A stretch of 64,000 nucleotides of DNA, taken from positions 62,001-126,000 of the forward strand of contig NZ_ATWJ01000013.1 in the NCBI RefSeq assembly GCF_000421185.1. Direction: 5' to 3'. A program made the position numbers and the translations under genes. The DNA is from Ornithinimicrobium pekingense DSM 21552. Lineage in GTDB: Bacteria > Actinomycetota > Actinomycetes > Actinomycetales > Dermatophilaceae. Position 1 is the first letter of the stretch. Every line of letters starts with the position of its first letter. The notes beneath the pieces were generated by a model. The model had not been told where the DNA came from, did not search any database, and was given only the letters and a program-made list of their open reading frames with translations. Of this stretch, positions 40,932 through 50,235 are shown piece by piece.

Positions 40932-41396
40932 ATGCGCCCCCGCAACCGTGAGGTCCAGGACGCCCTCGACCGGGCCGGCATCGGCTCCCGGATCGTCGTG
41001 CTCGACGCCCACGCCCGCACGGCGGTGCTCGCGGCCGAGCAGCTGGGCTGCCCCGTCGGGGCGATCGCCAACAGCCTCGTCTTCCTGGCCGACGGCGAGC
41101 CGCTGCTGGTCATGGCCAGCGGCGGCGCGCGCGTGGACACCGACGTGATCGCCAGGGCGGTCGGCGCCGCCACGGTGGGCAAGGCCGACGCGGAGCAGGT
41201 GCGCGCGGCGACGGGCCAGGCCATCGGCGGCGTCGCGCCCACCGGCCACCCCCGCCCGCTGCGCACCCTCGTCGACGAGGACCTGCGCGCCCACGAGGAG
41301 GTCTGGGCGGCCGGCGGCACCCCGGACACGGTCTTCCCGCTGAGCTTCGAGGAGCTCGTGGCCCTGACCGGCGGGACGGTCGCGACCGTCCGGTGA
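40932..41396 (+). CDS. YbaK/aminoacyl-tRNA deacylase-domain protein
   Basis: A 154-residue single-domain protein of the YbaK/ProX superfamily, which hydrolyses mis-acylated tRNA (Cys-tRNAPro or Ala-tRNAPro). Hallmarks: GCPVGAIANSLVFLADGEPLLVMASGG, the Lys of ATVGKADAEQVRAATGQAIGGVAPTGHP and a closing strand FPLSFEELVALTGG. ATG 40932 keeps the normal domain start. Divergent from the SGNH/CWB2 gene. Confidence 0.9.
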   Translation: MRPRNREVQDALDRAGIGSRIVVLDAHARTAVLAAEQLGCPVGAIANSLVFLADGEPLLVMASGGARVDTDVIARAVGAATVGKADAEQVRAATGQAIGGVAPTGHPRPLRTLVDEDLRAHEEVWAAGGTPDTVFPLSFEELVALTGGTVATVR

Positions 41397-41451
41397 CGGC
41401 ACGCCCCCCGGTGGCCGGAGGCCTGTCGGCGGTCGCGGATAGGGTCACCGC

Positions 41452-44400
41452 GTGACCTTGTTCGTGCACCGCGCGGCGAGCACCGACGTGCTCGCCGACG
41501 GCCTGGCCGAGCTCCTCGCGACGCCGCTGGAGGACCCGTTCGCCGAGGAGGTCGTCGCCGTGCCCGCCAAGGGTGTGGAGCGCTGGCTCGCCCAGCGGCT
41601 GTCGCACCGGCTCGGCGCCGCCCCGGGCGGAGCCGACGGGGTCTGCGCCGGCGTGCGCTTCCTCAACCCGCACTCCCTCGTCGCGCTGGTGCTCGGCGTC
41701 GAGCGCGACGACCCGTGGCACCCCGAGCACCTGGCCTGGCCCGTCCTGCGCGCGGTCGACGCGAGCCTGGGCGAGCCGTGGGCGAGCACGCTGGCCACCC
41801 ATCTGGGGTATGGCGAGACCGGCACCGAGGGCGAGCTGCGTCGCGGCCGCCGGTATGCCGTCGCGCGTCGCCTCGCGGGGCTGTTCGCCGACTACGCGGC
41901 GCAGCGGCCGGCCATGCTCGCGGACTGGCGCGAGGGCGGGTCGGGCGACGGGCTGGGGTCCGGCGACGGCCCGGGGACGGGCGGTGCGGTGGCCGACGAC
42001 CTGGCGTGGCAGCCCGAGCTGTGGCGCCGCGTCCTGGAGGAGGTCGGGGGCGAGCCGCCGGACGTGCGGCAGGCCCGGGTCGTCGCGGCCCTGCGCGAGC
42101 GGGGGGCCGCGGGGCTGCGGCTGGGCTCCGACCTGGTGCTCCCGGGTCGGCTCTCGCTCTTCGGCCACACCCGGATCGCCCGCAGCGAGGTCGAGGTCCT
42201 CGGTGCCCTGGGCGAGCACCTCGACGTGCACCTGTGGCTACCGCAGGCCTCCCCCGCCGCCTGGGACGCGCTCGCCCCCGCCGCTGCCGGCGGGCCGGTG
42301 CCGCGGTCGCAGGACACCTCCGCCGCCGCGGTCCACCACCCGCTGCTGGCCAGCCTGGGGCGCGACGCCCGCGAGCTGCAGCGCACGCTCGCGCTGGCCG
42401 GCGGGCTCGACCGGCCGCTGGGCGCCCGGTGGGTGGGCACGTCCCCCGCGGAGGGCCCGCCCACCCTCCTGCGCCTGCTGCAGCACGACCTCGCGCGCGA
42501 CCACGTCCCGTCGGAGGACGAGCGGCAGGAGCGCGCCCTCGCCCTGGACACGGGTGCTGACGGCCTCGACCGCAGCGTCCAGGTGCACGCCTGCCACGGC
42601 CAGACCCGCCAGGTCGAGGTGCTGCGCGACGTCCTGGCCGGGCTGCTGGAGCGCGACCCGACGCTCGAGCCGCGCGACATCCTCGTCATGTGCCCCGACA
42701 TCGACGCCTACGCACCGCTCGTCCACGCCGGCTTCGGCCTGGGCGAGGTGGTCCGCGGCGACGACACGGGCGGGCCTCGCGCGGACAGCACCGGCGCACG
42801 GCGCAGCCACCCGGCGCACGGCCTGCGGGTGCGGCTCGCCGACCGGGCCCCACGTCATACCAACCCGTTGCTGGCCCTCGCCGACCGCCTCGTCGAGCTC
42901 GCCGGCGGCCGGGTGACCGCCGGCGAGGTGCTCGACCTGGCCCGCAGCGCTCCGGTACGCCAGCGGTTCGGCCTCGACGACGACGCCCTCGAGCGGCTCG
43001 GCGACTGGGTCGAGGCGGTCGTCGTGCGGTGGGGGCTGGACGCCGAGCACCGCGCCGACTACCAGCTCAGCAGCCTGCGGCAGAACACCTGGCGCGCGGG
43101 CCTCGACCGCGTGCTCGTCGGTGCCGTGGTCGACGGCCGCGAGACCGACCACGTCGGCCAGACCCTGGCCCTGGACGACCTCGACAGCGGCGACCTCGAC
43201 CTGGCCGGGCGGCTGGCCGAGCTCGTCGACCGGCTCGGCACCACGCTGCGGGCGCTGCGGGCCGCGGACACCGCCGAGCAGTGGCTGACGGTCATCGGCG
43301 ACGGCGTGCTCGGCCTGGCCGACGTGCCGCACCGCGACGCCTGGCAGGTCGCCCAGCTCGAGCGCGAGCTGGCGCGCGTGGGCGCGGCCGCCCGCTCCCG
43401 CGGCGGGTCCTCCCCGTCGCTGTCGCTGTCCGACGTGCACGCCCTGCTGCGCGAGCAGTCGGCCGGGCGCGCGACCCGCTCCAACTTCCGCACCGGCACG
43501 CTGACCGTGTGCACGATGGTGCCGATGCGCTCGGTGCCGCACCGCGTCGTCTGCCTCGTCGGCATGGACGACGGCGTCTTCCCGCGGTCGAGCACCGCCG
43601 ACGGTGACGACGCCCTCGCCCGGCGTCCCGTCACAGGGGAGCGCGACCTGCGCAGCGAGGACCGCCAGCTGCTGCTCGACGCCGTGATGTCGGCGCGCGA
43701 CACCCTGGTCGTGACCTACACCGGCGCCGACGAGCACTCGGGCCAGGAGCGCCCACCCGCCGTGCCGCTGGGTGAGCTGCTCGACGCGGTGCGCGCCACC
43801 GCCGCCGGCCCCGCGGTCGAGCGCGTCCTCACCCGCCACCCGCTGCAGCCCTTCGACCGCCGCAACCTCGGCGCCCCCCTCACCGACGACGACGCGCTGC
43901 TGCCGGGGGGTATGCCGTTCAGCTTCGACCCCTCCGCCCTCGCCGGTGCCCTGGCCCAGGCCCGCGAGCGCGCCGAGCCGGTGCCGATCGCCGCCCACCG
44001 GCTGCCCGCGCCGGCCGCCGAGGAGCTGGCCCTGGAGGACCTGCTGCGCTTCTTCGACAACCCGGCCCGGGCCTTCCTGCGGTCCCGGCTCGGGATGCTG
44101 CTGCCGGAGGTCCCGGAGCTGCGGGGCGAGGGCATTCCGATCGAGCTCGACGGGCTGCAGAAGTGGGACATCGGCGAACGCATGCTGCAGGCCGTCCTCG
44201 CCGGGCAGGACCCGGTGCAGACGGTCGACGCCGAGCGCTGGCGCGGGTCGCTGCCGCCCGACGAGCTGGGCCGGGCGACGATGGAGCAGGTGACCCAGGA
44301 CGTCCAGCGTCTGTGCGAGGCGGTGTGGCGGGCCGTCCGCACGGGCACCTGGGGCCAGGGGCTGCCGCGCGACAGCGTCGACGTCGACATCGCCCTGCCC

Positions 44401-44991
44401 GGTGGCCGGCACCTCGTCGGGACCGTCCCCGGCCTCGTCGACGGCCACGCGCTGACCGCCACCTACTCCACCGTGCGGGCCAAGCAGCGGCTGCGCGCCT
44501 GGGTCGTCTCGCTGGTGCTCGCCGCGGCCGGGCACGGCGGAACGAGCCGGCTGGTGGGCAGGTACAGCTGGGGCAAGGGCGACAAGAGCCCGGTCCTGGT
44601 CACCTCCGGCCCGCACGACCCGGCGCGGGCGGTCGAGCTGCTCGATGCGCTGGTGCGGCTGCGCGACCGCGGCGTCTGCGAGGTCCTCCCGCTCCCGGTC
44701 GCGACCGCCGCGACGTGGGCCGAGACCTTCGCCCGCACCGGGAAGGAGACCCTGGCCGACAACCTCGCGGCCAAGGAGTGGGTCACCTCCGACGCCGGCT
44801 TCGTCCCCGGTGAGCAGGACGACCCGTCGTGGCGCCGCGTGCTGGGCGGCAGCGCGCCATACCCGGTGCTGACCGGCCCCCCGCAGCCCGACGAGACCTG
44901 GCACCCCGGCGTGACCTCACGCCTGGGGCAGCTGGCGCTGCGGGTCTGGGGCCCGGTGCTCGACGGCGCCCAGACGATCGGGAGGCCGTGA
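41452..44991 (+). CDS. recC: Exodeoxyribonuclease V gamma subunit
   Basis: The 1179-residue RecC subunit of the RecBCD helicase-nuclease, which holds the complex together and scans for Chi. N-terminal helicase-like fold (VAVPAKGVERWLAQRLSHRLG, DIDAYAPLVHAGF), SNFRTGTLTVCTMVPMRSVPHRVVCLVGMDDGVFPR (typical of RecC), and a C-terminal dead nuclease-like domain. An acidic Gly/Asp spacer occurs near residue 165. GTG start. Only one base separates it from recB. Chi sequence of this organism is unknown. Confidence 0.93.
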   Translation: MTLFVHRAASTDVLADGLAELLATPLEDPFAEEVVAVPAKGVERWLAQRLSHRLGAAPGGADGVCAGVRFLNPHSLVALVLGVERDDPWHPEHLAWPVLRAVDASLGEPWASTLATHLGYGETGTEGELRRGRRYAVARRLAGLFADYAAQRPAMLADWREGGSGDGLGSGDGPGTGGAVADDLAWQPELWRRVLEEVGGEPPDVRQARVVAALRERGAAGLRLGSDLVLPGRLSLFGHTRIARSEVEVLGALGEHLDVHLWLPQASPAAWDALAPAAAGGPVPRSQDTSAAAVHHPLLASLGRDARELQRTLALAGGLDRPLGARWVGTSPAEGPPTLLRLLQHDLARDHVPSEDERQERALALDTGADGLDRSVQVHACHGQTRQVEVLRDVLAGLLERDPTLEPRDILVMCPDIDAYAPLVHAGFGLGEVVRGDDTGGPRADSTGARRSHPAHGLRVRLADRAPRHTNPLLALADRLVELAGGRVTAGEVLDLARSAPVRQRFGLDDDALERLGDWVEAVVVRWGLDAEHRADYQLSSLRQNTWRAGLDRVLVGAVVDGRETDHVGQTLALDDLDSGDLDLAGRLAELVDRLGTTLRALRAADTAEQWLTVIGDGVLGLADVPHRDAWQVAQLERELARVGAAARSRGGSSPSLSLSDVHALLREQSAGRATRSNFRTGTLTVCTMVPMRSVPHRVVCLVGMDDGVFPRSSTADGDDALARRPVTGERDLRSEDRQLLLDAVMSARDTLVVTYTGADEHSGQERPPAVPLGELLDAVRATAAGPAVERVLTRHPLQPFDRRNLGAPLTDDDALLPGGMPFSFDPSALAGALAQARERAEPVPIAAHRLPAPAAEELALEDLLRFFDNPARAFLRSRLGMLLPEVPELRGEGIPIELDGLQKWDIGERMLQAVLAGQDPVQTVDAERWRGSLPPDELGRATMEQVTQDVQRLCEAVWRAVRTGTWGQGLPRDSVDVDIALPGGRHLVGTVPGLVDGHALTATYSTVRAKQRLRAWVVSLVLAAAGHGGTSRLVGRYSWGKGDKSPVLVTSGPHDPARAVELLDALVRLRDRGVCEVLPLPVATAATWAETFARTGKETLADNLAAKEWVTSDAGFVPGEQDDPSWRRVLGGSAPYPVLTGPPQPDETWHPGVTSRLGQLALRVWGPVLDGAQTIGRP

Positions 44992-44992
44992 G

Positions 44993-47900
44993 ATGACGGG
45001 CGCGACGACGAGCACCGGCGCGGCCGCGCCGCCGGTCACGACCATGGCCGGCTTCGACATCTGCGACCCGCTGCCCACGGGGACGATGCTGCTGGAGGCC
45101 AGCGCCGGGACGGGCAAGACCTGGACGATCGCCGCGCTGGTCACCCGCTACGTCGCCGAGGGGGTGGTGCCGCTGGAGGAGATGCTCGTGGTCACCTTCA
45201 GCCGGGCCGCGAGCCAGGAGCTGCGGGCACGGGTGCGCGAGCAGCTCTCCGAGGCCGAGGCGGTGCTGGCCGGGCGGCGCCCGGCCGACCCCTCCAACGA
45301 GCTGCTGACGCTGCTGCTCGACGTCGACGACGAGGAGCGCGCCCGGCGGCACGCCCGCGTGCGCACGGCGCTGACGAGCTTCGACGCCGCGACGATCGCG
45401 ACGGTCCACCAGTTCTGCCACGAGGTGCTGCGCAGCCTGGGCGTGGCCGGTACCTCCGACGCCTCCGCCGAGCTGGTGGAGGACCTCGACGACCTCCTCG
45501 TCGAGGTCGTCGACGACATCTACCTGCGCGGCTTCCGCTCCGACGCCAAGCCGGTCTTCAGCAGGCGCGAGGCGCTGGAGCTGGCCCGGGCCGCGGTGGA
45601 CGACGTCTACGCCGACCTGCGCCCGACCACCGCCGAGAAGGGCAGCCCGGTGGCGCGGCGGGTCGGCTTCGCCCGGGCGGTGCGCGCCGAGCTGGCCGTC
45701 CGCAAGCGCCGGCTGCAGGTCCTGCACTACAACGACCTGCTCACCCAGCTCGCCGACGCCCTCGAGCAGCCCGGCTCCCCCGCCCGCGACCGGATGCGGC
45801 AGCGGTGGAGCGTCGTGCTGGTCGACGAGTTCCAGGACACCGACCCCGTGCAGTGGCAGGTGCTCGACCGCGCCTTCTCCGGCCACGCCCGCGCCATGGT
45901 GCTCATCGGCGACCCCAAGCAGGCCATCTACGCCTTCCGCGGCGGCGACATCGTCACCTACCTCGCGGCCGCGGCCGGCGCCACCGACCGGCGCACCCTG
46001 CCCCGCAACTTCCGCTCCGACCCCGCCGTCGTCGACGCGCTGACCGTGATGCTCGAGGGCGCCGAGCTGGGTCACCCGCAGATCGCGGTGCGTCGTGTCA
46101 CCGCCGCCCGCGACTCCTCCCGGCTGCGCGGCGCGCCCAGCGACGCCCCCGTACGGCTGCGCCAGGTCCTCCTCGGCGACCACCTCGGCGACGACGACCG
46201 GATCGGCCCGACCCGCGCCCACATCGCGCGCGACCTCGCGCTCGACGTCGCCGCGTTGCTCTCCTCCGGGGCCACCTTCGACGGCCGCCCGGTCCAGGCG
46301 CACGACGTCGCCGTCCTCGCCCACCGCGGCAAGGACCTCCTCACGGCCCAGGTCGCGCTGCGGGAGGTCGGCATCCACGCGGTCAGCGCCGGCGGCTCCA
46401 GCGTCCTCGACAGCGGGGCGGCGCACGACTGGCTCGCGCTGCTGGAGGCCATGGCCGCACCGCACCGCGCGCTCCTCACGCGCGGCGCCGCCCTCACCGA
46501 CCTCCTCGGGTATGCCGTGCCCGACCTCGACGCCGGCGGCGAGGAGCTCGACGACCGTCTGGCCCAGCTGGCGCGCGACCTGGCCGGCGTCTACGCCCGG
46601 CAGGGGATCGCCGCCGTCCTGGAGCGCCTGGTCGCGGCCGGCCTGCCCGAGCGGGTGCTGGGCCAGGTCGGCGGCGAGCGGACGCTGACCGACATCAAGC
46701 ACGTCGCCGAGCTGCTCCACCACGCCGGGCGCGAGGACCAGCTCGGGCTGGTCGCGCTGCTGGAGTGGCTGCGGGCGCAGATGGCCGAGGACGGGCCGAG
46801 CACCACCGGCGCCCGGACCCGGCGGCTCGACAGCGACGCCGCCGCGGTGCAGCTGCTGACCATCCACGGCAGCAAGGGCCTGCAGTTCCCCGTCGTCTAC
46901 CTGCCCACCCTCACCGACCGCAACGTCCCCGACGTGCCGCGCATCCCGCTGTGCCACGACGAGCCGCCCGAGCGCACCCGCTACCTCGACGTCGGCGGCA
47001 GGGGCGGACCCGAGTGGGCCGACTCGGTGCGGCGGCACAAGGAGGAGGACGCCGGGGAGTCCCTGCGGCTGCTCTACGTCGCCCTCACCCGCGCCCAGTC
47101 CCAGGTGGTCACCTGGTGGTCGCCGACCACCCGCAACGGCGGCCCCTCCCCGCTTCACCGCGTGCTCTTCGGCCGCGAGCCCGGCGCGGGTCCCGTGCCG
47201 CCGACGGCCCGGGTGCCCAAGGACGACGGCCAGGCGCACAGCCGGCTGCGGGCCTGGGCCGACCTGGGCGCCTTCTCGCTCGAGCGGGCCGACCACGCCG
47301 CGCCCAGGACGGTCGAGGCGGGCGGCGCCCCCGCCGACCTGCGGGTGGGCCGGTGGACCCGGCGCATCGACCAGGGGTGGCGGCGCACGTCATACACCGC
47401 GCTGTCCACGCCCCGCGACCCCTCCGGGCTCGAGCTGACCGGGGGCGTCGGCAGCGAGCCCGAGGTGACCCCGCGCGAGGACGAGCCCGACACCCCCGAC
47501 CCCGTGGTCGCCGGCTCCCCGGCCCTGCCCGGGCTGGAGATCCCCGTGCCGGGGGCCGACGTGCCCTCGCCGATGGCCGACCTGCCGGTGGGCGCGACCT
47601 TCGGCTCGCTGGTGCACGGGGTGCTCGAGCACGCCGACCCGCAGGCGGCCGGCGGGCTGCGCGCCGAGCTGCTGACCCACATCGCCGAGCAGCGCGTCCA
47701 GTGGCCCGTGACGCTCGACCCCGACGAGCTCGCCGACGCGCTCGTCGCCGTCTGCGACACCCCGCTCGGGCCGCTCGCCGGCAACGCGACGCTGCGCGAG
47801 ATCCCGATGTCCGACCGGTTGCGCGAGCTCGACTTCGAGCTGCCGCTGGGTGGCGGCGACCTGCGACGACAGACCCCGTCGGCCGCCCGCGAACCCTCCG

Positions 47901-48427
47901 CGCGCGTGCTCGGCGACCTCGTCCCGCTGCTGCGGGCGCACCTGCCCGCCGGTGACCCCGTGCGCGGGTGGTCCGACGTGCTCGAGCACAACCCCGAGCT
48001 CGCCGGGCAGGAGCTGCGCGGCTACCTCACGGGCTCGGTCGACGTCGTGCTGCGCACCGGCGGCCGCTACCTCGTGGTCGACTACAAGACCAACTGGCTT
48101 GGCCGGCCCGAGCAGCCGCTGACCGCCGCCGACTACCGCCCCGAGATGCTCGACGAGGCGATGGGGCACTCCTCCTACCCCCTCCAGGCGCTGCTGTATG
48201 CCGTCGTCGCCCACCGCTTCCTGCGCTGGCGGCTGCCCGGCTACGACCCCGCGAAGCACCTCGGCGGGGTGCTCTACCTCTACGTGCGGGGCATGTGCGG
48301 GCCGCGGACCCCGGTCGTCGACGGCCACCCGTGCGGGGTGTTCTCGTGGCGGCCGCCGGTGGCGCTGGTCACCGGCGTCTCAGACCTGCTGGACGGGCGG
48401 CTCGACGCAAGGAATGACCAGCGATGA
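44993..48427 (+). CDS. recB: Exodeoxyribonuclease V beta subunit (helicase-nuclease)
   Basis: The 1144-residue 3'-to-5' helicase plus nuclease. UvrD-like motifs: Walker A LEASAGTGKTWTIAAL (residues about 32-47), Walker B VLVDEFQDTDPVQWQVLDRAF, the AIYAFRGGD motif, QLLTIHGSKGLQFPVVYLP and LYVALTRAQ. C-terminal RecB-type nuclease with VVDYKTNW as catalytic core and the preceding Glu/Asp ligands. It overlaps recD by four bases (ATGA). Confidence 0.94.
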   Translation: MTGATTSTGAAAPPVTTMAGFDICDPLPTGTMLLEASAGTGKTWTIAALVTRYVAEGVVPLEEMLVVTFSRAASQELRARVREQLSEAEAVLAGRRPADPSNELLTLLLDVDDEERARRHARVRTALTSFDAATIATVHQFCHEVLRSLGVAGTSDASAELVEDLDDLLVEVVDDIYLRGFRSDAKPVFSRREALELARAAVDDVYADLRPTTAEKGSPVARRVGFARAVRAELAVRKRRLQVLHYNDLLTQLADALEQPGSPARDRMRQRWSVVLVDEFQDTDPVQWQVLDRAFSGHARAMVLIGDPKQAIYAFRGGDIVTYLAAAAGATDRRTLPRNFRSDPAVVDALTVMLEGAELGHPQIAVRRVTAARDSSRLRGAPSDAPVRLRQVLLGDHLGDDDRIGPTRAHIARDLALDVAALLSSGATFDGRPVQAHDVAVLAHRGKDLLTAQVALREVGIHAVSAGGSSVLDSGAAHDWLALLEAMAAPHRALLTRGAALTDLLGYAVPDLDAGGEELDDRLAQLARDLAGVYARQGIAAVLERLVAAGLPERVLGQVGGERTLTDIKHVAELLHHAGREDQLGLVALLEWLRAQMAEDGPSTTGARTRRLDSDAAAVQLLTIHGSKGLQFPVVYLPTLTDRNVPDVPRIPLCHDEPPERTRYLDVGGRGGPEWADSVRRHKEEDAGESLRLLYVALTRAQSQVVTWWSPTTRNGGPSPLHRVLFGREPGAGPVPPTARVPKDDGQAHSRLRAWADLGAFSLERADHAAPRTVEAGGAPADLRVGRWTRRIDQGWRRTSYTALSTPRDPSGLELTGGVGSEPEVTPREDEPDTPDPVVAGSPALPGLEIPVPGADVPSPMADLPVGATFGSLVHGVLEHADPQAAGGLRAELLTHIAEQRVQWPVTLDPDELADALVAVCDTPLGPLAGNATLREIPMSDRLRELDFELPLGGGDLRRQTPSAAREPSARVLGDLVPLLRAHLPAGDPVRGWSDVLEHNPELAGQELRGYLTGSVDVVLRTGGRYLVVDYKTNWLGRPEQPLTAADYRPEMLDEAMGHSSYPLQALLYAVVAHRFLRWRLPGYDPAKHLGGVLYLYVRGMCGPRTPVVDGHPCGVFSWRPPVALVTGVSDLLDGRLDARNDQR

Positions 48428-50235
48428 CATCGATCGAGACCTTCGAGCCGGTCGGCGAGCACGACCGGCGGCTCGCGCTGAGCGCCAGGGGCGCGCTCGG
48501 CGCCTTCAACCGTGCCGGGGTGCTCACGGCCGCCGACGTGCACATCGCCCGGACGCTGGCCCGGGTCACCCGCGAGCAGGAGGAGGACGCGGTGATCGCC
48601 GTCGCCCTCGCCTCGCGCGCGGTGCGGTCGGGGTCGGTCGCGGTCGACCTGTCCACGGTCGCCCCCGACGAGGGCGACCTTGCCGAGCTGCCCTGGCCCG
48701 ACCCCGACGGCTGGACCGACCGGGTGGCCTCCAGCAAGCTCGCCACCCAGGGCGCGCTCGTCGTCGACCAGGGCCTGGTCTACCTGCAGCGCTACCACCA
48801 CCAGGAGGTCCAGGTCGTCGACGACCTGCGCGCCCGGGCCGACCTGGGCCCGCTGCCCGTCGACGAGGCCGTGCTCGCCACCGGCCTCGAGCGGGTCTTC
48901 CCCGGTGAGGGGTATGCCGAGCAGCGCGCGGCGGCGGACGCCCTGGCCCGCGCGCGCACCGGCGTGCTGACCGGCGGGCCGGGCACCGGCAAGACCACGA
49001 CGGTCGCCGGGGTGCTGGCGCTGCTGGCCGAGCAGGCGGCCGCCGCCGGCGAGCGCCCGCTGCGGGTCGGGCTGGCGGCGCCGACCGGCAAGGCCGCGGC
49101 CCGGGTCAAGGCGGCGGTGTCGGGCGCGCTGGAGGAGATCCTCGGTCGCACCCCCGACCCCGCCGTGCGCGCCGTCATCGAGCCGCTGGGACGCGTCGAG
49201 GCGATGACGCTGCACCGGCTGCTCGGCTGGCGGCCCGACAGCCGCACCCGCTTCCGGCACGACCGCACCAACCGGCTCTCCCACGACGTCGTGCTCGTCG
49301 ACGAGGCCTCGATGGTGTCGCTGACGCAGATGGCCCGGCTGCTGGAGGCGCTGCGCCCCGGCGCCCGGCTCATCCTCGTCGGCGACGCCGACCAGCTGGT
49401 GTCGGTGGACGCCGGGGCGGTGCTGGCCGACATCGTCGCCGGGGCGGCCCTGGACCCCGAGAGCTCGCCGGTCGCTCTCGCCCGGCTCCGCACGGTCCAC
49501 CGGTTCGGCGAGACGATCGGTGCGCTCGCCGAGGCCCTGCGCGTCGGTGACGCCGACGCGGTGGTCGCCGCGCTCTCGGCGGGCAGCGCGGAGGTGGAGT
49601 GGGTGCGCGAGGAGGACCCCACGGCATACCTGCGCCCGCTGCTGACCCGTCACGCCCGGGCCGTTCTCGACGCCGCCCGCCGGGGTGACGCCGACCGGGC
49701 CATGCAGGCGCTGGGGCGGCACCGGCTGCTGTGCGCCCACCGCGAGGGGCCGCAGGGCGTGCGCACCTGGAACCATCTGACCGAGACCTGGCTCGGGGAG
49801 GACACCGGCCTGACGTTCTACGACCCGATGTACCTCGGGCGACCCCTCCTGGTCACCGCCAACGACTACGCCACGGGGGTGCTCAACGGCGACACGGGCG
49901 TCGTCGTGGCCTCGCAGACGCCCGACGGCACGCCGGTGCGGATGGCGGTCATCGAGGGGGCCGCGGGGCCGCAGCGGTTCGCGCCGAGCAGGCTGGGTGA
50001 CGTCGAGACGATGCACGCGATGACGATCCACAAGGCCCAGGGCAGCCAGGCCGAGGAGATCACCGCCCTGCTGCCCGAGGCCGACTCGCCGCTGCTGACC
50101 CGCGAGCTGTTCTACACGGCCGTGACGCGGGCCGAGCGCACGGTGCGGGTGGTCGGCTCCGAGGAGGTCGTGCGGGCCGCCGTCGCCCGCCGGGTGGTCC
50201 GGGCCAGCGGGCTGCGGCAGCGCCTCATACCCTGA
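48424..50235 (+). CDS. recD: Exodeoxyribonuclease V alpha subunit (5'-3' helicase)
   Basis: The 603-residue fast helicase subunit. Walker A LTGGPGTGKTTTVAGVL (about residue 180), GLAAPTGKAAARVKAAV, Walker B VVLVDEASMVSLTQMARLL, GDADQLVSVDAG, and C-terminal AMTIHKAQGSQAEEI with YTAVTRAERTV. The N-terminal region binds RecC. The 3' end overlaps the convergent metal ATPase by 11 bases. recC-recB-recD is a complete operon. Confidence 0.94.
   Translation: MTSIETFEPVGEHDRRLALSARGALGAFNRAGVLTAADVHIARTLARVTREQEEDAVIAVALASRAVRSGSVAVDLSTVAPDEGDLAELPWPDPDGWTDRVASSKLATQGALVVDQGLVYLQRYHHQEVQVVDDLRARADLGPLPVDEAVLATGLERVFPGEGYAEQRAAADALARARTGVLTGGPGTGKTTTVAGVLALLAEQAAAAGERPLRVGLAAPTGKAAARVKAAVSGALEEILGRTPDPAVRAVIEPLGRVEAMTLHRLLGWRPDSRTRFRHDRTNRLSHDVVLVDEASMVSLTQMARLLEALRPGARLILVGDADQLVSVDAGAVLADIVAGAALDPESSPVALARLRTVHRFGETIGALAEALRVGDADAVVAALSAGSAEVEWVREEDPTAYLRPLLTRHARAVLDAARRGDADRAMQALGRHRLLCAHREGPQGVRTWNHLTETWLGEDTGLTFYDPMYLGRPLLVTANDYATGVLNGDTGVVVASQTPDGTPVRMAVIEGAAGPQRFAPSRLGDVETMHAMTIHKAQGSQAEEITALLPEADSPLLTRELFYTAVTRAERTVRVVGSEEVVRAAVARRVVRASGLRQRLIP

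Noticed and set aside
41452-50235. Anti-phage defence island around recBCD
   Set aside because: The three genes are the standard RecBCD subunits, and the neighbours (YbaK-type, metal ATPase, HNH) do not form a recognised defence system.
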